DNA from: Neobacillus sp. PS2-9
Lineage (GTDB): Bacteria > Bacillota > Bacilli > Bacillales > Cytobacillaceae
Direction of reading: 5' to 3'
Length of the DNA stretch: 64,000 nucleotides
Assembly: GCF_030915525.1 (NCBI RefSeq)
Contig: NZ_CP133269.1
Location: 2,071,001-2,135,000 of the forward strand
This document shows, one piece after another, positions 1 to 8,170 of the stretch. The notes beneath the pieces are model-generated. The model was not told where the DNA came from and did no database searches. It saw only the letters and a program-made list of their open reading frames with translations. A program made the position numbers and the translations under genes. Each line of letters starts with the position of its first letter. Position 1 is the first letter of the stretch.

Positions 1-59
1 TTTTGCAAGCATGCGTACAAACAATTGAAGACATGCAAAGAAAACAAAAGGCTTCGTAA
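1..59 (+). CDS. narJ: NarJ C-terminal end (partial, nitrate reductase assembly chaperone)
   Basis: An open frame (first full codon at 3) runs in from the left edge and stops with TAA at 57-59, 13 bases before narI starts. Only about 18 residues are visible, a charged tail ending in KQKAS. The assignment rests on position: in Bacillaceae narGHJI operons narJ directly precedes narI. NarJ inserts molybdenum cofactor into NarG and is not part of the final enzyme. The residues themselves are too few to prove identity. Confidence 0.6.
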   Translation, partial: LQACVQTIEDMQRKQKAS

Positions 60-72
60 AGGGGACTGTATA

Positions 73-804
73 ATGACATTTTTTCAAAATTTCTTTTGGG
101 TGTCTTTCCCTTATATCATGTTGACGATGTTCGTGGTGGGGCATATATATCGATATAACGTTGATCAGTTTGGATGGTCAGCAAAGTCAAGTGAGTTTCT
201 TGAAAAAAAACAGTTGAAATGGGGAAGTATTCTATTTCACTATGGGATTGTCTTCGTTTTCTTTGGACATGTGGCTGGCTTACTCGTTCCAAAGGTATTT
301 TACGATGTTATTGGAGTTACAGATCATATGTACCATTTTGGGGCAGTATGGATTGGTGGACTTGCTGGAATTTCTACTATTATAGGAGTTGTATTACTTA
401 TGATTCGCAGATTTACCGTAAAGCGGATCTATATTCATAGCACCTTTCGGGATATTATTGTTCTCGTTTTATTAACACTTATTATTTTTTCAGGCTTTGT
501 TAACACAGTCTGGTATACAGGTAGAGGGGTAGCATTTGAATACAGGGAAACAATTAGTCCATGGTTCCGTGGTATTCTTTCTTTACGTCCGACACCAAGC
601 TTAATGGTAGGTATTCCGCTAGGTTTTCAAATTCATGTGGTATCAGCCCTGTTACTTTTTGGTATTTGGCCTTTTACCAGATTAGTTCATGTATGGAGTC
701 TCCCGCTAGAGTATTTAAGCCGAAAATTTATTGTATATCGTTCCATTATCGGAAGACGTCTAATCGCGATGTCAACAAACCGTTCTAAAAATAAAATGGA
801 ATAA
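73..804 (+). CDS. narI: Respiratory nitrate reductase gamma subunit (cytochrome b)
   Basis: NarI is the membrane dihaem cytochrome b that takes electrons from menaquinol and passes them to NarH/NarG. With the start at 73 (RBS AAAGGGG just upstream) the protein is 243 residues, near the usual 225. An earlier in-frame ATG at 25 lies inside narJ and has no RBS. Five membrane segments are visible. His56 and His66 fall on the E. coli NarI haem-ligand numbering, and two further histidines 18 residues apart near the C terminus (in QIHVV and RLVHVW) match the second pair. It is the last gene of narGHJI; a repeat hairpin follows the stop immediately. Identification is secure from the histidines and the gene order. 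Confidence 0.95.
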   Translation: MTFFQNFFWVSFPYIMLTMFVVGHIYRYNVDQFGWSAKSSEFLEKKQLKWGSILFHYGIVFVFFGHVAGLLVPKVFYDVIGVTDHMYHFGAVWIGGLAGISTIIGVVLLMIRRFTVKRIYIHSTFRDIIVLVLLTLIIFSGFVNTVWYTGRGVAFEYRETISPWFRGILSLRPTPSLMVGIPLGFQIHVVSALLLFGIWPFTRLVHVWSLPLEYLSRKFIVYRSIIGRRLIAMSTNRSKNKME

Positions 805-805
805 G

Positions 806-922
806 AAAAGCGAAAGCGCCTTGGTCAGCCCCTCGGGTCAATAACCTTCTGCAAGAAAAGTCGCTCTTTGACTTTTATTGCAGAAGGTTATTGACCCGAG
901 GGGCTAGGCGCTGGAGCTGGAC
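806..922. repeat. Dispersed Bacillus-type repeat forming a very long hairpin
   Basis: Immediately after narI. Three nested inverted-repeat layers: AGCGCC at 815-820 with GGCGCT at 907-912; a perfect 28-bp pair, 827-854 with 878-905; and an inner 7-bp pair AAAAGTC 856-862 with GACTTTT 870-876. The outer GAAAAGCGAAAGCGCC and GGCGCTGGAGCTGGACA ends resemble a high-copy repeat I recall from Bacillaceae genomes. It has no coding capacity. It could act as transcription terminator or mRNA 3' stabiliser for the nar operon, but no T-run follows. Confidence 0.75.
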
Positions 923-961
923 AATTCTCGAAGTCGATTTTTATACTTTCTGATTAGTTAA

Positions 962-991
962 GAAAGTGGAACCTAAATTGGTTCCACTTTC
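962..991. terminator. Hairpin terminator
   Basis: 12-bp stem GAAAGTGGAACC (962-973) with GGTTCCACTTTC (980-991), directly downstream of the minus-strand small gene that stops at 993. Probably serves that gene and may also catch transcripts from narI. Confidence 0.7.
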
Positions 992-992
992 A

Positions 993-1130
993 TTATTTAT
1001 TCTGAAGATAGTTTAAAGCGAGCAATTTTTTCACTTCATTATAACTTAAGCCTGATTGGCTATTTAATCTTTTTACCTCTTCAATATTAGTGCCAACTTT
1101 TGTGTAACGACTATGTTTAGTACCATCCAT
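993..1130 (-). CDS. Small hypothetical protein, SASP-like (45 aa)
   Basis: A 45-residue frame preceded by AAAGGAAGG and followed by a hairpin at 962-991. The product starts MDGTKHSRYTKVGTN, has an EEVKRLNSQSG segment and ends in NYLQNK. The EVKxxNxQS pattern recalls gamma-type small acid-soluble spore proteins, but the similarity is short and family membership is a guess. It is hydrophilic, without cysteine or a signal peptide. RBS plus terminator make it a real gene with moderate confidence. Confidence 0.6.
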   Translation of the reverse strand: MDGTKHSRYTKVGTNIEEVKRLNSQSGLSYNEVKKLLALNYLQNK

Positions 1131-1216
1131 GGTTTAGACCTTCCTTTGAAAAGGGATATTTATGAAATGAAAAGTCACATTTTTGTCCATACTAACTATT
1201 AAAGGAGGCGGTTCCA

Positions 1217-1402
1217 ATTTTTTACGGTAAACGAGCTAAAGAAGAAGAGATTGAAATAATACTGGTGGATACCGAAATCTATTCTTGTATGGATGACTCA
1301 TGTATTGGCTGGATGAGAAAAGAATTTGTTGCAGATGATTTATTATGTCCGATGTGTGGCAATGAAATGATACAGGAAATGAGAGAGCTTCCCAAAATCT
1401 AA
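1217..1402 (+). CDS. YdjO-like cold-inducible small zinc-binding protein, ATT start
   Basis: A 61-residue frame resembling B. subtilis YdjO (cold-inducible family): CxxxxC in YSCMDDSCIGWMRKEF, then CPMCG, a tryptophan-methionine core and an EMRELPKI tail. The four cysteines suggest zinc binding. The striking point is the start: a near-perfect RBS (AAAGGAGGCGG, 1201-1211) is followed eight bases after AGGAGG by ATT at 1217, giving I/M-FYGKR. The next in-frame ATG is inside the zinc motif, and no ATG, GTG or TTG fits the RBS. ATT initiation is known for infC. A terminator follows at 1419-1448. Confidence 0.8.
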   Translation: MFYGKRAKEEEIEIILVDTEIYSCMDDSCIGWMRKEFVADDLLCPMCGNEMIQEMRELPKI

Positions 1403-1418
1403 TAAAACTTGATGGAAA

Positions 1419-1448
1419 AAAGACTGTCACAGCAATGGGACAGTCTTT
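1419..1448. terminator. Bidirectional terminator
   Basis: 10-bp stem AAAGACTGTC (1419-1428) with GACAGTCTTT (1439-1448), A-run on the left and T-run on the right. Lies between the convergent YdjO-like and SplA-like genes, and overlaps the stop codon of the latter. Confidence 0.85.
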
Positions 1449-1699
1449 TATTCATCGTAGGAACTAAAGAAATGATCATCATAAGCTTGTTGTGCTGCTT
1501 CAGAGGTTGAAAATAATGCGTCATCATCCTCAATGACATGGAACGTCTCATTTAAAAATAAAGCCAATGCATTAGGGTCTTTTGGATGCTGAACAATTTC
1601 AGCAGCCTTTACATTTGCTACCGAGGGAACATGTGGATTTCGATATATGACATAGACTTCATCGCCTGGTTTTGCGTTATTGATATCGATATAACTCAT
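1448..1699 (-). CDS. SplA-like transcriptional regulator family protein (83 aa)
   Basis: 83-residue acidic protein with the core KPGDEVYVIYRNPH, then AEIVQHP, ALALFLNETFHVIEDDDALF and a tail with tandem aromatic residues. The YRNPH and ALFL/EDDA pattern matches what I recall of SplA, the regulator of the spore photoproduct lyase operon in B. subtilis. No splB is next to it, so the role here is open. It lies 16 bases downstream of the 57-aa gene on the same strand and probably shares its transcript. Family call fairly good, function inferred. Confidence 0.65.
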   Translation of the reverse strand: MSYIDINNAKPGDEVYVIYRNPHVPSVANVKAAEIVQHPKDPNALALFLNETFHVIEDDDALFSTSEAAQQAYDDHFFSSYDE

Positions 1700-1715
1700 T
1701 TATAATAACCGTCCT

Positions 1716-1889
1716 TTAAAGATTTTCATTTTGCTGCCGAATTTCATCACCAGTTAGATTAATGTTGGCTTCCTCTAAGAATGTGTGCTCATCCACCGAT
1801 TCTCCAGCTACATATTTTTTCTTTGAAAGTGTAGACCCGTTATTAATATTTGAAGCTGTTAAAGAATCTTCAATTTTGGTCAATGACAT
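1716..1889 (-). CDS. Small hypothetical protein (57 aa)
   Basis: 57-residue frame with an excellent RBS (AAGGAG) upstream of ATG 1889. The product is hydrophilic: MSLTKIEDSLTASN, a KKKYVAGESVDEH middle and a GDEIRQQNENL tail. No family recognised with certainty; it faintly resembles short YozQ/DUF4025-type Bacillus proteins. First gene of a likely two-gene transcript with the SplA-like gene. Confidence 0.6.
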   Translation of the reverse strand: MSLTKIEDSLTASNINNGSTLSKKKYVAGESVDEHTFLEEANINLTGDEIRQQNENL

Positions 1890-1966
1890 CATCTCCTTAC
1901 ATAAAGCATGTGCTATGTTATAACAGATTATCCTTGCCTAATTATTTTCGAAACGGAAACAAATAA

Positions 1967-1993
1967 AAAACTCTCCAATTATTGGAGAGTTTT
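1967..1993. terminator. Hairpin terminator
   Basis: AACTCTCCAA and TTGGAGAGTT arms around a short centre (near 1971-1991), with A-run left and T-run right. Directly downstream of the minus-strand YhfH-like gene ending at 1998. Confidence 0.75.
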
Positions 1994-1997
1994 ACAA

Positions 1998-2132
1998 CTA
2001 CTCTTCTTTTTTCGCTAAACAGTGGTCACATTCCATAAAATAACTTTCAGCTTGTTCCTCCATATGCTGACCACACTCTGAACATTCCTTCTTAGGTAAA
2101 TTACGGAAAAACTCAACCGGACTCATTAACAT
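1998..2132 (-). CDS. YhfH-like small zinc-ribbon protein (44 aa)
   Basis: 44 residues: MLMSPVEFFRNLPKKECSEC, then a second pair in ECDHC. Two CxxC knuckles spaced about 17 residues apart form a minimal zinc ribbon; the FFRNLPKK and ECDHCL segments match the Bacillus YhfH family. Start at 2132 is set by AAAGGAGGAG 7 bases upstream; a second ATG at 2126 is too near. Function unknown in the family. A terminator follows at 1967-1993. Confidence 0.75.
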   Translation of the reverse strand: MLMSPVEFFRNLPKKECSECGQHMEEQAESYFMECDHCLAKKEE

Positions 2133-2422
2133 GTAAAACTCCTCCTTTATTAGTACAGTTTATTAATAACCGCCTTGTTATAGTACAGTATAAACAAAAA
2201 ATAAGAAATTGTGTAGACTTTTTTTTAAAAAAACAGAAAATTTTATTAAAATAAGTCTTTTGTCACAAGTTCTTTTTTACGAAGTTATTGTCTTGTACAA
2301 GAAATTAAGGGTTAAAAATAGATGAAAAGGGTCTTGATTATTAATTAATACTTTCATATCTTGATTGTTTACATTACAATCATAGTAGAAATTAAATGTA
2401 GAATTTGGGGGGATGCTGGTTA

Positions 2423-4576
2423 ATGAATGCGATGATTGGAACTTTTCATCCTTATTTTATTATTATTGCCATCGGATTAACCATAATGGCATCATATACA
2501 GCTTTAGATATGTTTACCTTAATTAGGTCGACTGACCAAAATAAAAGACTTCTTTTTCTTGGCGGAACATTTTCCATGGGAATTGGCATATGGATCATGA
2601 ATTTTATTGGACATATTGCTGCTGATACAAATAGATTCGCTAGTTACCATATTCCACTTACTATTCTTTCTATTTTTATCGGAATTGCATTTACAGGAAT
2701 GGCGTTCCTTTCGTTTTTTGGAAAATCAATTGGATACTACCATCTAATTGTTGGTAGCACATTTTTGACGTTTGCGGTGCTTTCAGTCCAAGTCATTAGT
2801 TTATATGCTATGAATGTAAGCATAAAATATAATTTTCCACTTTACTTATTTACGGTTTTGTTAATATTTGGATTATTTTTATTTTCCTTTTGGATCCTTT
2901 ACTCCACAAAAAGCTTTAATAAAAGTAATCAGGTTTGGTTAAAACCATTAAGTGCAATCATTATGACTGCTTCTATTGCTCAAGGGCATTTTCTTCTAAA
3001 AAGGGCCACAATTACCACTAGTGAAGTAGTTAGAGGATCAAGTACGGACAGTCCTTTTTTTATTTATTTAGTATTATTTGTTGCGGTTCTAATCATTGGA
3101 GGACTCATCATTTCAAGTGCACTAATAAGTAAACAATTAGCTACAACAGATACTAATTTAAAGGATATTAAGGCTGCACTTGACGCTGCAGCCATTGTTG
3201 CTATAACTGATCCCCACGGAACTATTATTTATATTAATGATAAATTCGAAGAAATTTCTAAATACAAAAAGGAAGAGATTCTTGGAAAAAATCACCGGAT
3301 ATTAAATTCAGGATATCATTCAAAGGAATTCTTCAAAAATTTATGGAAAACCATCCAATCAGGCCAAATTTGGCGGGGGGAAATTCGTAATAAAGCAAAG
3401 GATGGTTCTTTTTATTGGGTTGATACAACTATTGTTCCGTTCCTGAATTCAAAAGGGAAACCAGTTCAATATATAGCAATTAGATCGGATATCACTAATA
3501 GAAAAAAAGCAGAAGAGCATCTAAAAGAAACGATTAAAGAAATTAATGATATAAAATTTGCTTTGGATCAATCCTCTATTGTAGCCTTTACTGATGCAAA
3601 AGGAATCATTACAAGTGTCAATGACAAGTTCTGCGAAATATCTAAATACAGCCGTGAAGAAATTTTGGGGAGAGACCATAATATCCTAAATTCTGGATAC
3701 CATTCTAAAGACTTCTTCAAAAATCTGTGGAGAACTATTGGTGAAGGAAGAGTATGGAAGGGTGAAATCAGGAATAAGGCGAAAGATGGGACCTATTATT
3801 GGGTAGACACAACTATTGTTCCGTTTTTAAATGAGCATGGCAAGCCCTATCAGTATCTTGCAATTCGAAACGATATTACTGAGCGAAAGAAAACGGAAGA
3901 GGTTTTACATCGACAGGATAAGCTTGCTGCAGTTGGTCAACTGGCTGCTGGAGTTGCACATGAAATTCGAAACCCTCTTACATCCATGAAAGGATATGCT
4001 GAATTCTTACAGTTGGATGAGAAAGATCCTGAACGGATGGAATTTCTGAATATTATTCTTGATGAAATTGAAAGGGTCAATACCATTGTTGAAGATTTCA
4101 TGGTATTAGCAAAACCAAAGGCAGTAGAATTAGAAGAAAAGAATGTTGTTCCTGTCATAAAAAATGTGGTTTCTCTACTTGAATTCGAAGCTAGAAAGAA
4201 AAATGTTCACTTGTCCTTTGACTGTAATCAAGAGATTATTCAAATTGAATGTGATGAAAACCGCTTAAAACAAGTATTCTTAAACTTTATTAAAAATGGA
4301 ATTGAAGCCATGCCGAATGGTGGAGACCTGTATGTTAAGACCGTCATTCATGAAAATAATGTGCAAATATCCATTCAAGATTCAGGGGTTGGAATTCCTA
4401 AAGAGAAATTAAAGAAGCTAGGGGAGCCATTTTTCACTACGAAAAAGAATGGCAACGGCTTAGGCTTAATGGTGAGTTTCAAGATTATTGAAAGCCATAA
4501 TGGTAAGGTATTTGTTGAAAGTGAACCTAATAAAGGAACAACCTTTAATATTTTATTACCAGCAAAAACTGCTTAA
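2423..4576 (+). CDS. Membrane sensor histidine kinase, degenerate MHYT-like region + PAS-PAS + HisKA-HATPase
   Basis: 717 residues from ATG 2423 (GGGGGG about 10 bases upstream). Residues 1-245 form seven hydrophobic segments laid out like an MHYT sensor, but the motif is altered: GIWIMNFIGH and LYAMNVSI carry MN where MHYT proteins have MH. Two PAS domains (about 247-364 and 377-492) are close copies, sharing LNSGYHSK, RNKAKDG and YWVDTTIVPFLN. The kinase core has the phospho-accepting His513 in VAHEIRNPL, an N box near 621, DSGVGIP near 652 and GNGLGL near 676. The core resembles phosphorelay (KinA/B/E-type) kinases. No response regulator is adjacent. MHYT domains are thought to bind gas through copper; loss of His makes that uncertain here. 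Confidence 0.88.
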   Translation: MNAMIGTFHPYFIIIAIGLTIMASYTALDMFTLIRSTDQNKRLLFLGGTFSMGIGIWIMNFIGHIAADTNRFASYHIPLTILSIFIGIAFTGMAFLSFFGKSIGYYHLIVGSTFLTFAVLSVQVISLYAMNVSIKYNFPLYLFTVLLIFGLFLFSFWILYSTKSFNKSNQVWLKPLSAIIMTASIAQGHFLLKRATITTSEVVRGSSTDSPFFIYLVLFVAVLIIGGLIISSALISKQLATTDTNLKDIKAALDAAAIVAITDPHGTIIYINDKFEEISKYKKEEILGKNHRILNSGYHSKEFFKNLWKTIQSGQIWRGEIRNKAKDGSFYWVDTTIVPFLNSKGKPVQYIAIRSDITNRKKAEEHLKETIKEINDIKFALDQSSIVAFTDAKGIITSVNDKFCEISKYSREEILGRDHNILNSGYHSKDFFKNLWRTIGEGRVWKGEIRNKAKDGTYYWVDTTIVPFLNEHGKPYQYLAIRNDITERKKTEEVLHRQDKLAAVGQLAAGVAHEIRNPLTSMKGYAEFLQLDEKDPERMEFLNIILDEIERVNTIVEDFMVLAKPKAVELEEKNVVPVIKNVVSLLEFEARKKNVHLSFDCNQEIIQIECDENRLKQVFLNFIKNGIEAMPNGGDLYVKTVIHENNVQISIQDSGVGIPKEKLKKLGEPFFTTKKNGNGLGLMVSFKIIESHNGKVFVESEPNKGTTFNILLPAKTA

Positions 4577-4602
4577 AACGAGAGTACCCCTCTCGTTTTT
4601 TT
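4576..4602 (+). terminator. Rho-independent terminator of the kinase gene
   Basis: Stem AAACGAGAG with CTCTCGTTT around a five-base loop, then a T-run; begins at the stop codon of the kinase. Confidence 0.9.
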
Positions 4603-4719
4603 ATTTCCCTTGATTCCGTCGAAAAAATGCCATAATTTTCGTAAAAAAGAAAGCTACAAATGTAATAAATAGATTAAGATAGTTATATAGGTAATAATGA
4701 TTGTAAGGGAGGAAAGAAC

Positions 4720-6777
4720 GTGGGGGAACCAAACTTTGTTAAAACAATATGCGGCTATTGTGGTACAGGTTGTGGCTTAGTTCTGGAAGTTCAGGACAAT
4801 AAAATAATGAAAATAAGAGGTGATAAGGAAGCACCTGTAAATAAGGGGCAAACATGTGTAAAAGGTGCGTTTGCCTATGAATATGTGCATGCCAAGAATA
4901 GGTTAACGTCGCCACTCATCCGTAAAGCAGGTAAGCTGGTGGAAACAACATGGGAAGAAGCCTATCAATATATTTCGAAGAATCTAAATAAAATTAAAAA
5001 TACTTGGGGCTCAAATGCTATTAGCATGTTTGCCTGTGCGAGAAGTACAAATGAATCCAATTTCATTACACAAAAGTTTATGAGGACAGTTATTAATAGT
5101 AACAATATTGATGGTTGTAACCGAACGTGACATGCTCCTAGCGTTGCCGGTCTGGCAACTGTTTTTGGAAGCGGTTTCCCTACGAATACACTAGAAGACT
5201 TTGAAAGGGCAGAAGTTTTACTTTTAATGGGTTCAAACACAACAGAAGCACATCCTATTATTGCCAATCGAATCAAGAAAGCAGCAAAGTCCGGATTAAA
5301 GATAATTGTAATAGATCCAAGGAAAATAGATATGGTAAAAGTGGCACATCGCCATTTACAAATCAATGTAGGTTCTGACATTGCTCTTATTAATGCCTTC
5401 ATACGAGTTATTTTAGAAGAAAGCCTATTTGATCCAACGTTTATTGAGCAGTTTACTGTTGACTTTGAAAAATTAAGGAAACAGGTTGATCTGTACACTC
5501 CTGAATATGCTGCTGCAATTACCGGCGTAAAAGCTGAGGATATTATAGCAACTGCTAGAGAATATGCTACTTCGAATGGTTCCATGATTGCATATACATT
5601 GGGCATTACTGAACACCATTGTGGGGTAAATAATGTATTTGATATTGCGAACTTAGCCTTACTAACAGGTAATATTGGTAAACAGGGTGCAGGTATTATG
5701 CCGCTTAGGGGGCAAAATAATGTCCAAGGTGCAGGTGACATGGGATGTTTACCGAACCAATTGACTGGAGCGTTGAGCCTGGCAAAGGATGAGTTCAGAG
5801 CACGTTTTGAAAAGGAATGGAATGTGGTCCTTAATCCACAAGCCGGTGACACACAAACACGAACATTTGACCGTTTAGAGATGGGTGAATTAAAAGCACT
5901 CTATGTCATTGGAGAAAATCCAATCCTAGCCGACGTTCATATGAACCATACAAAAGAAATATTTAAAAAACTTGATTTATTAATTGTGCAAGATATTTTC
6001 TTAACAGAAACAGCTAAATTAGCTGACGTTGTTTTACCAGCCCGATCCTGGGGAGAAGTAGATGGAACTTATACAAATACAGATAGAAGAATTCAACGCG
6101 TTCGAAAAGCTGTTGAGGCAGACCCTAATACGAAAGAAGACTGGGAAATCCTTTGTGAACTGTCTACCCTGATGGGCTATTCAATGCATTATGAAAATAG
6201 TGAGGAAATTTGGAATGAAGTAAGAAGGTTAGCTTGGGAAATGTACGGTGGAATTTCTTATGAGAGACTGGAAAATGAGTATAGTCTTCATTATCCTTGC
6301 CCTGATGAAGTCCATCCAGGCACATTTGTTATGCATGAGAGGTTCCATCAACAAGACACTGTGGTGAAAAAAGCGCCATTCGTGCCTGTTGACTATACAA
6401 AGCCTTTAGAGCTGCCAGATAATGATTATCCTTTTACGCTAACGACTGGACGGCGCTATGAGTCATATAATACCCACACTCAAACACGCTACTATGCTAC
6501 TGGAGTAAAAGTCAAGCAAACAGAAGAGACAGTCGATATACATCCAGAAGATGCAACTAAACTAGGAATTTCGGATGGGGAGATCGTTCAGGTTCGATCT
6601 CGAAGAGGTGAACTTAAGGTTAAGGCGAAGGTAACCGATCAAGTGGTTCCTGGCCTTGTTTTTATGAGTTTCCACTGGAGTGAAACACCTACGAATGTCT
6701 TAACATTAAATGAGTATGATCCAATATCCGGGACAGCGGAATATAAAGCATGTGCTGTTGCAATATCGAGAATTTAA
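4720..6777 (+). CDS. fdhF: Selenocysteine-containing formate dehydrogenase, catalytic subunit
   Basis: One 685-residue gene read through an in-frame TGA at 5128-5130, which is residue 137 (E. coli FdhF has Sec140). GTG start at 4720 with AAGGGAGG 7 bases upstream. Cys11, Cys14, Cys18 and Cys46 bind a [4Fe-4S] cluster. The catalytic region reads NNIDGCNRT-U-HAPSVAGL, the hallmark of Mo/W-bis-MGD formate dehydrogenases with U or C at this place and the following His. Molybdopterin oxidoreductase and molydopterin-binding C-terminal domains follow (GRRYESYNTHTQTR, LGISDGEIVQVRSRRGE). There is no N-terminal ferredoxin extension, so it resembles the short FdhF type. No electron-transfer partner, fdhD or sel genes are in the window. 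It stands alone between terminators, near nar and narK genes. Automatic callers will split it into two fragments. Confidence 0.93.
5128..5160 (+). promoter_or_regulatory. Selenocysteine UGA codon and bacterial SECIS hairpin
   Basis: Directly after the UGA at 5128-5130 there is a perfect 6-bp stem GTTGCC (5143-5148) with GGCAAC (5154-5159) closing the loop GGTCT (5149-5153). The GGU of the loop starts exactly 18 bases after the UGA, the same spacing as in E. coli fdhF, whose SECIS also presents GGUCU. This element would bind SelB and recode UGA as selenocysteine. Confidence 0.92.
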
Positions 6778-6798
6778 AAGAGAATATTTTTGTAAAAT

Positions 6799-6826
6799 AG
6801 TGCAGGGTTAAACCTGCACTATTATT
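6799..6826 (+). terminator. Terminator of fdhF
   Basis: AGTGCAGG (6799-6806) with CCTGCACT (6813-6820), followed by a T-rich run. Confidence 0.88.
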
Positions 6827-7022
6827 TTTTATCTATTATGTACAAAGATTCCCACTGTAGGAAATGATTTCATTAAACTTCTATGATACAGCTGTTCGGA
6901 AATGTTATTGTAATATAACTGCCATTCTTGTAAACGAATTAACATGCCCTTGTTCTTTGTATCAAAAAATTTCATGTTAAGATGATTAAAGTTAGCTGCG
7001 AAAGAACATGGGAGGTAAAAAA

Positions 7023-7850
7023 ATGATAAATAAAATTAGAACTTTCATTGCAGTTGTTGCACTCTCAGGAACTGTAGGTGCTAATGTACAAGCGGCAGAG
7101 TTAACTGTACAAGATGGAGATACCTTGTGGGATCTTTCTCGAGCACATAATACATCTGTAGAAAACATTCAAAAGTGGAATCACCTTTCCACTGACCTTA
7201 TTCATCCTGGAGATGTATTAAAGATTGCAACTGAAAAGCAATACACAGTGGTGAAGGATGATACACTTTGGGATATTGCAAAGGAATATCAAGTATCGGT
7301 TGCAATGATTAAAGAATGGAATAAATTAAATACTGATCTGATTCATCCAGGGTTACAATTAGTGATCTATGATGAAATAAATAACTTTTCTTCTGGGAAG
7401 ATGGTTGAACCAGCAAAAGCTCCAGTAGTCTCAAAAGCCCCGGAGGTTTCTACTAAGGAATCAATTACTCCAAAGAGCGAGGAGACAAAAGTGGAGACCG
7501 CTTCAACAAGTGTTGCTAGTAAACCTGTAGTTCCAGTAACAACTAAAGCCGAGGAAACTTCAAAGGAAATTACCGTTAAGGCTACTGCATATACTGCATC
7601 GTGTGAAGGGTGCAGCGGAACTACTGCAACAGGACTCGATTTAAATGCTAACCCTGGTGCCAAGGTAATTGCAGTTGACCCATCTGTCATTCCACTAGGA
7701 AGTAAAGTTCTGGTTGAGGGATATGGTGAAGCAATCGCATCAGATACAGGTGGAGCAATCAAAGGGAACCGAATTGACGTTTTTATCCCTTCAGAAGAAA
7801 AAGCACTTGAATGGGGTAGGAAGGAAATAAAAGTTAAAATATTAGATTAA
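7023..7850 (+). CDS. Secreted LysM-LysM-3D domain cell-wall protein (YocH-like)
   Basis: 275 residues from ATG 7023; the ATG at 7008 overlaps the RBS (GGGAGGT) and is rejected. A signal peptide ends near NVQA-AE. Two LysM peptidoglycan-binding repeats follow (each with TLWD and DLIHPG), then a Ser/Thr/Lys/Glu-rich linker of about 70 residues, and a C-terminal 3D domain with TAYTASCEGCSGTTATG, IPLGS and SDTGGAIKG-NRID, including the three conserved aspartates. The layout equals B. subtilis YocH, a muralytic enzyme under WalRK control; I found no convincing WalR box. Stand-alone gene with its own terminator. Confidence 0.85.
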   Translation: MINKIRTFIAVVALSGTVGANVQAAELTVQDGDTLWDLSRAHNTSVENIQKWNHLSTDLIHPGDVLKIATEKQYTVVKDDTLWDIAKEYQVSVAMIKEWNKLNTDLIHPGLQLVIYDEINNFSSGKMVEPAKAPVVSKAPEVSTKESITPKSEETKVETASTSVASKPVVPVTTKAEETSKEITVKATAYTASCEGCSGTTATGLDLNANPGAKVIAVDPSVIPLGSKVLVEGYGEAIASDTGGAIKGNRIDVFIPSEEKALEWGRKEIKVKILD

Positions 7851-7854
7851 AACA

Positions 7855-7882
7855 AAAAACTGCCGAATTTGGCAGTTTTTTT
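7855..7882 (+). terminator. Terminator of the YocH-like gene
   Basis: AAAAACTGCC (7855-7864) with GGCAGTTTTT (7871-7880) and T-run. Confidence 0.9.
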
Positions 7883-7970
7883 ATTGATAAGCAAGTATAA
7901 ACATTTTCACCTCCACGTTCCTTGATACTGTGGTATATTATGCCTCAACCCAATAGAAAGAAGTCCGACC

Positions 7971-8147
7971 GGTAAATAGAAGAAAGTTCTAATGTCCAAG
8001 GTAAGGGAAAAAGCTCACGAATGGTAAATAGAAGAAGGTTCTAATGCCCGAGGTAAAGGAAAAAGCTCACGAATGGTAAATAGAAGAAGGTTCTAATGCC
8101 CGAGGTAAGGGAAAAAGCTTACGATCGGTAAATAGAAGAAGTTTCTT
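7971..8147. repeat. 52-bp tandem repeat, 3.4 copies
   Basis: Units at 7971-8022, 8023-8074 and 8075-8126 with a partial fourth at 8127-8147. Each begins GGTAAATAGAAGAA and contains TCTAATG and AAAAAGCT. Units differ by a few substitutions but keep exactly 52 bp. Stops occur in every forward frame and 52 is not a multiple of 3, so it is not a peptide repeat. No spacers, so not CRISPR. Confidence 0.85.
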
Positions 8148-8170
8148 GACCTAATGGATGATGGGGAACA

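Noticed and set aside
5128..5226. Frameshift or nonsense mutation splitting the formate dehydrogenase
   Set aside because: The two halves are in the same frame, the TGA is at the Sec position, and a SECIS hairpin follows with exact spacing; recoding explains it.
4965..5852. 295-aa minus-strand frame across fdhF
   Set aside because: Antisense to a clear molybdopterin enzyme, no RBS and no family resemblance; a shadow of codon usage.
7971..8147. CRISPR array
   Set aside because: Repeat units abut each other with no unique spacers and no cas genes nearby.
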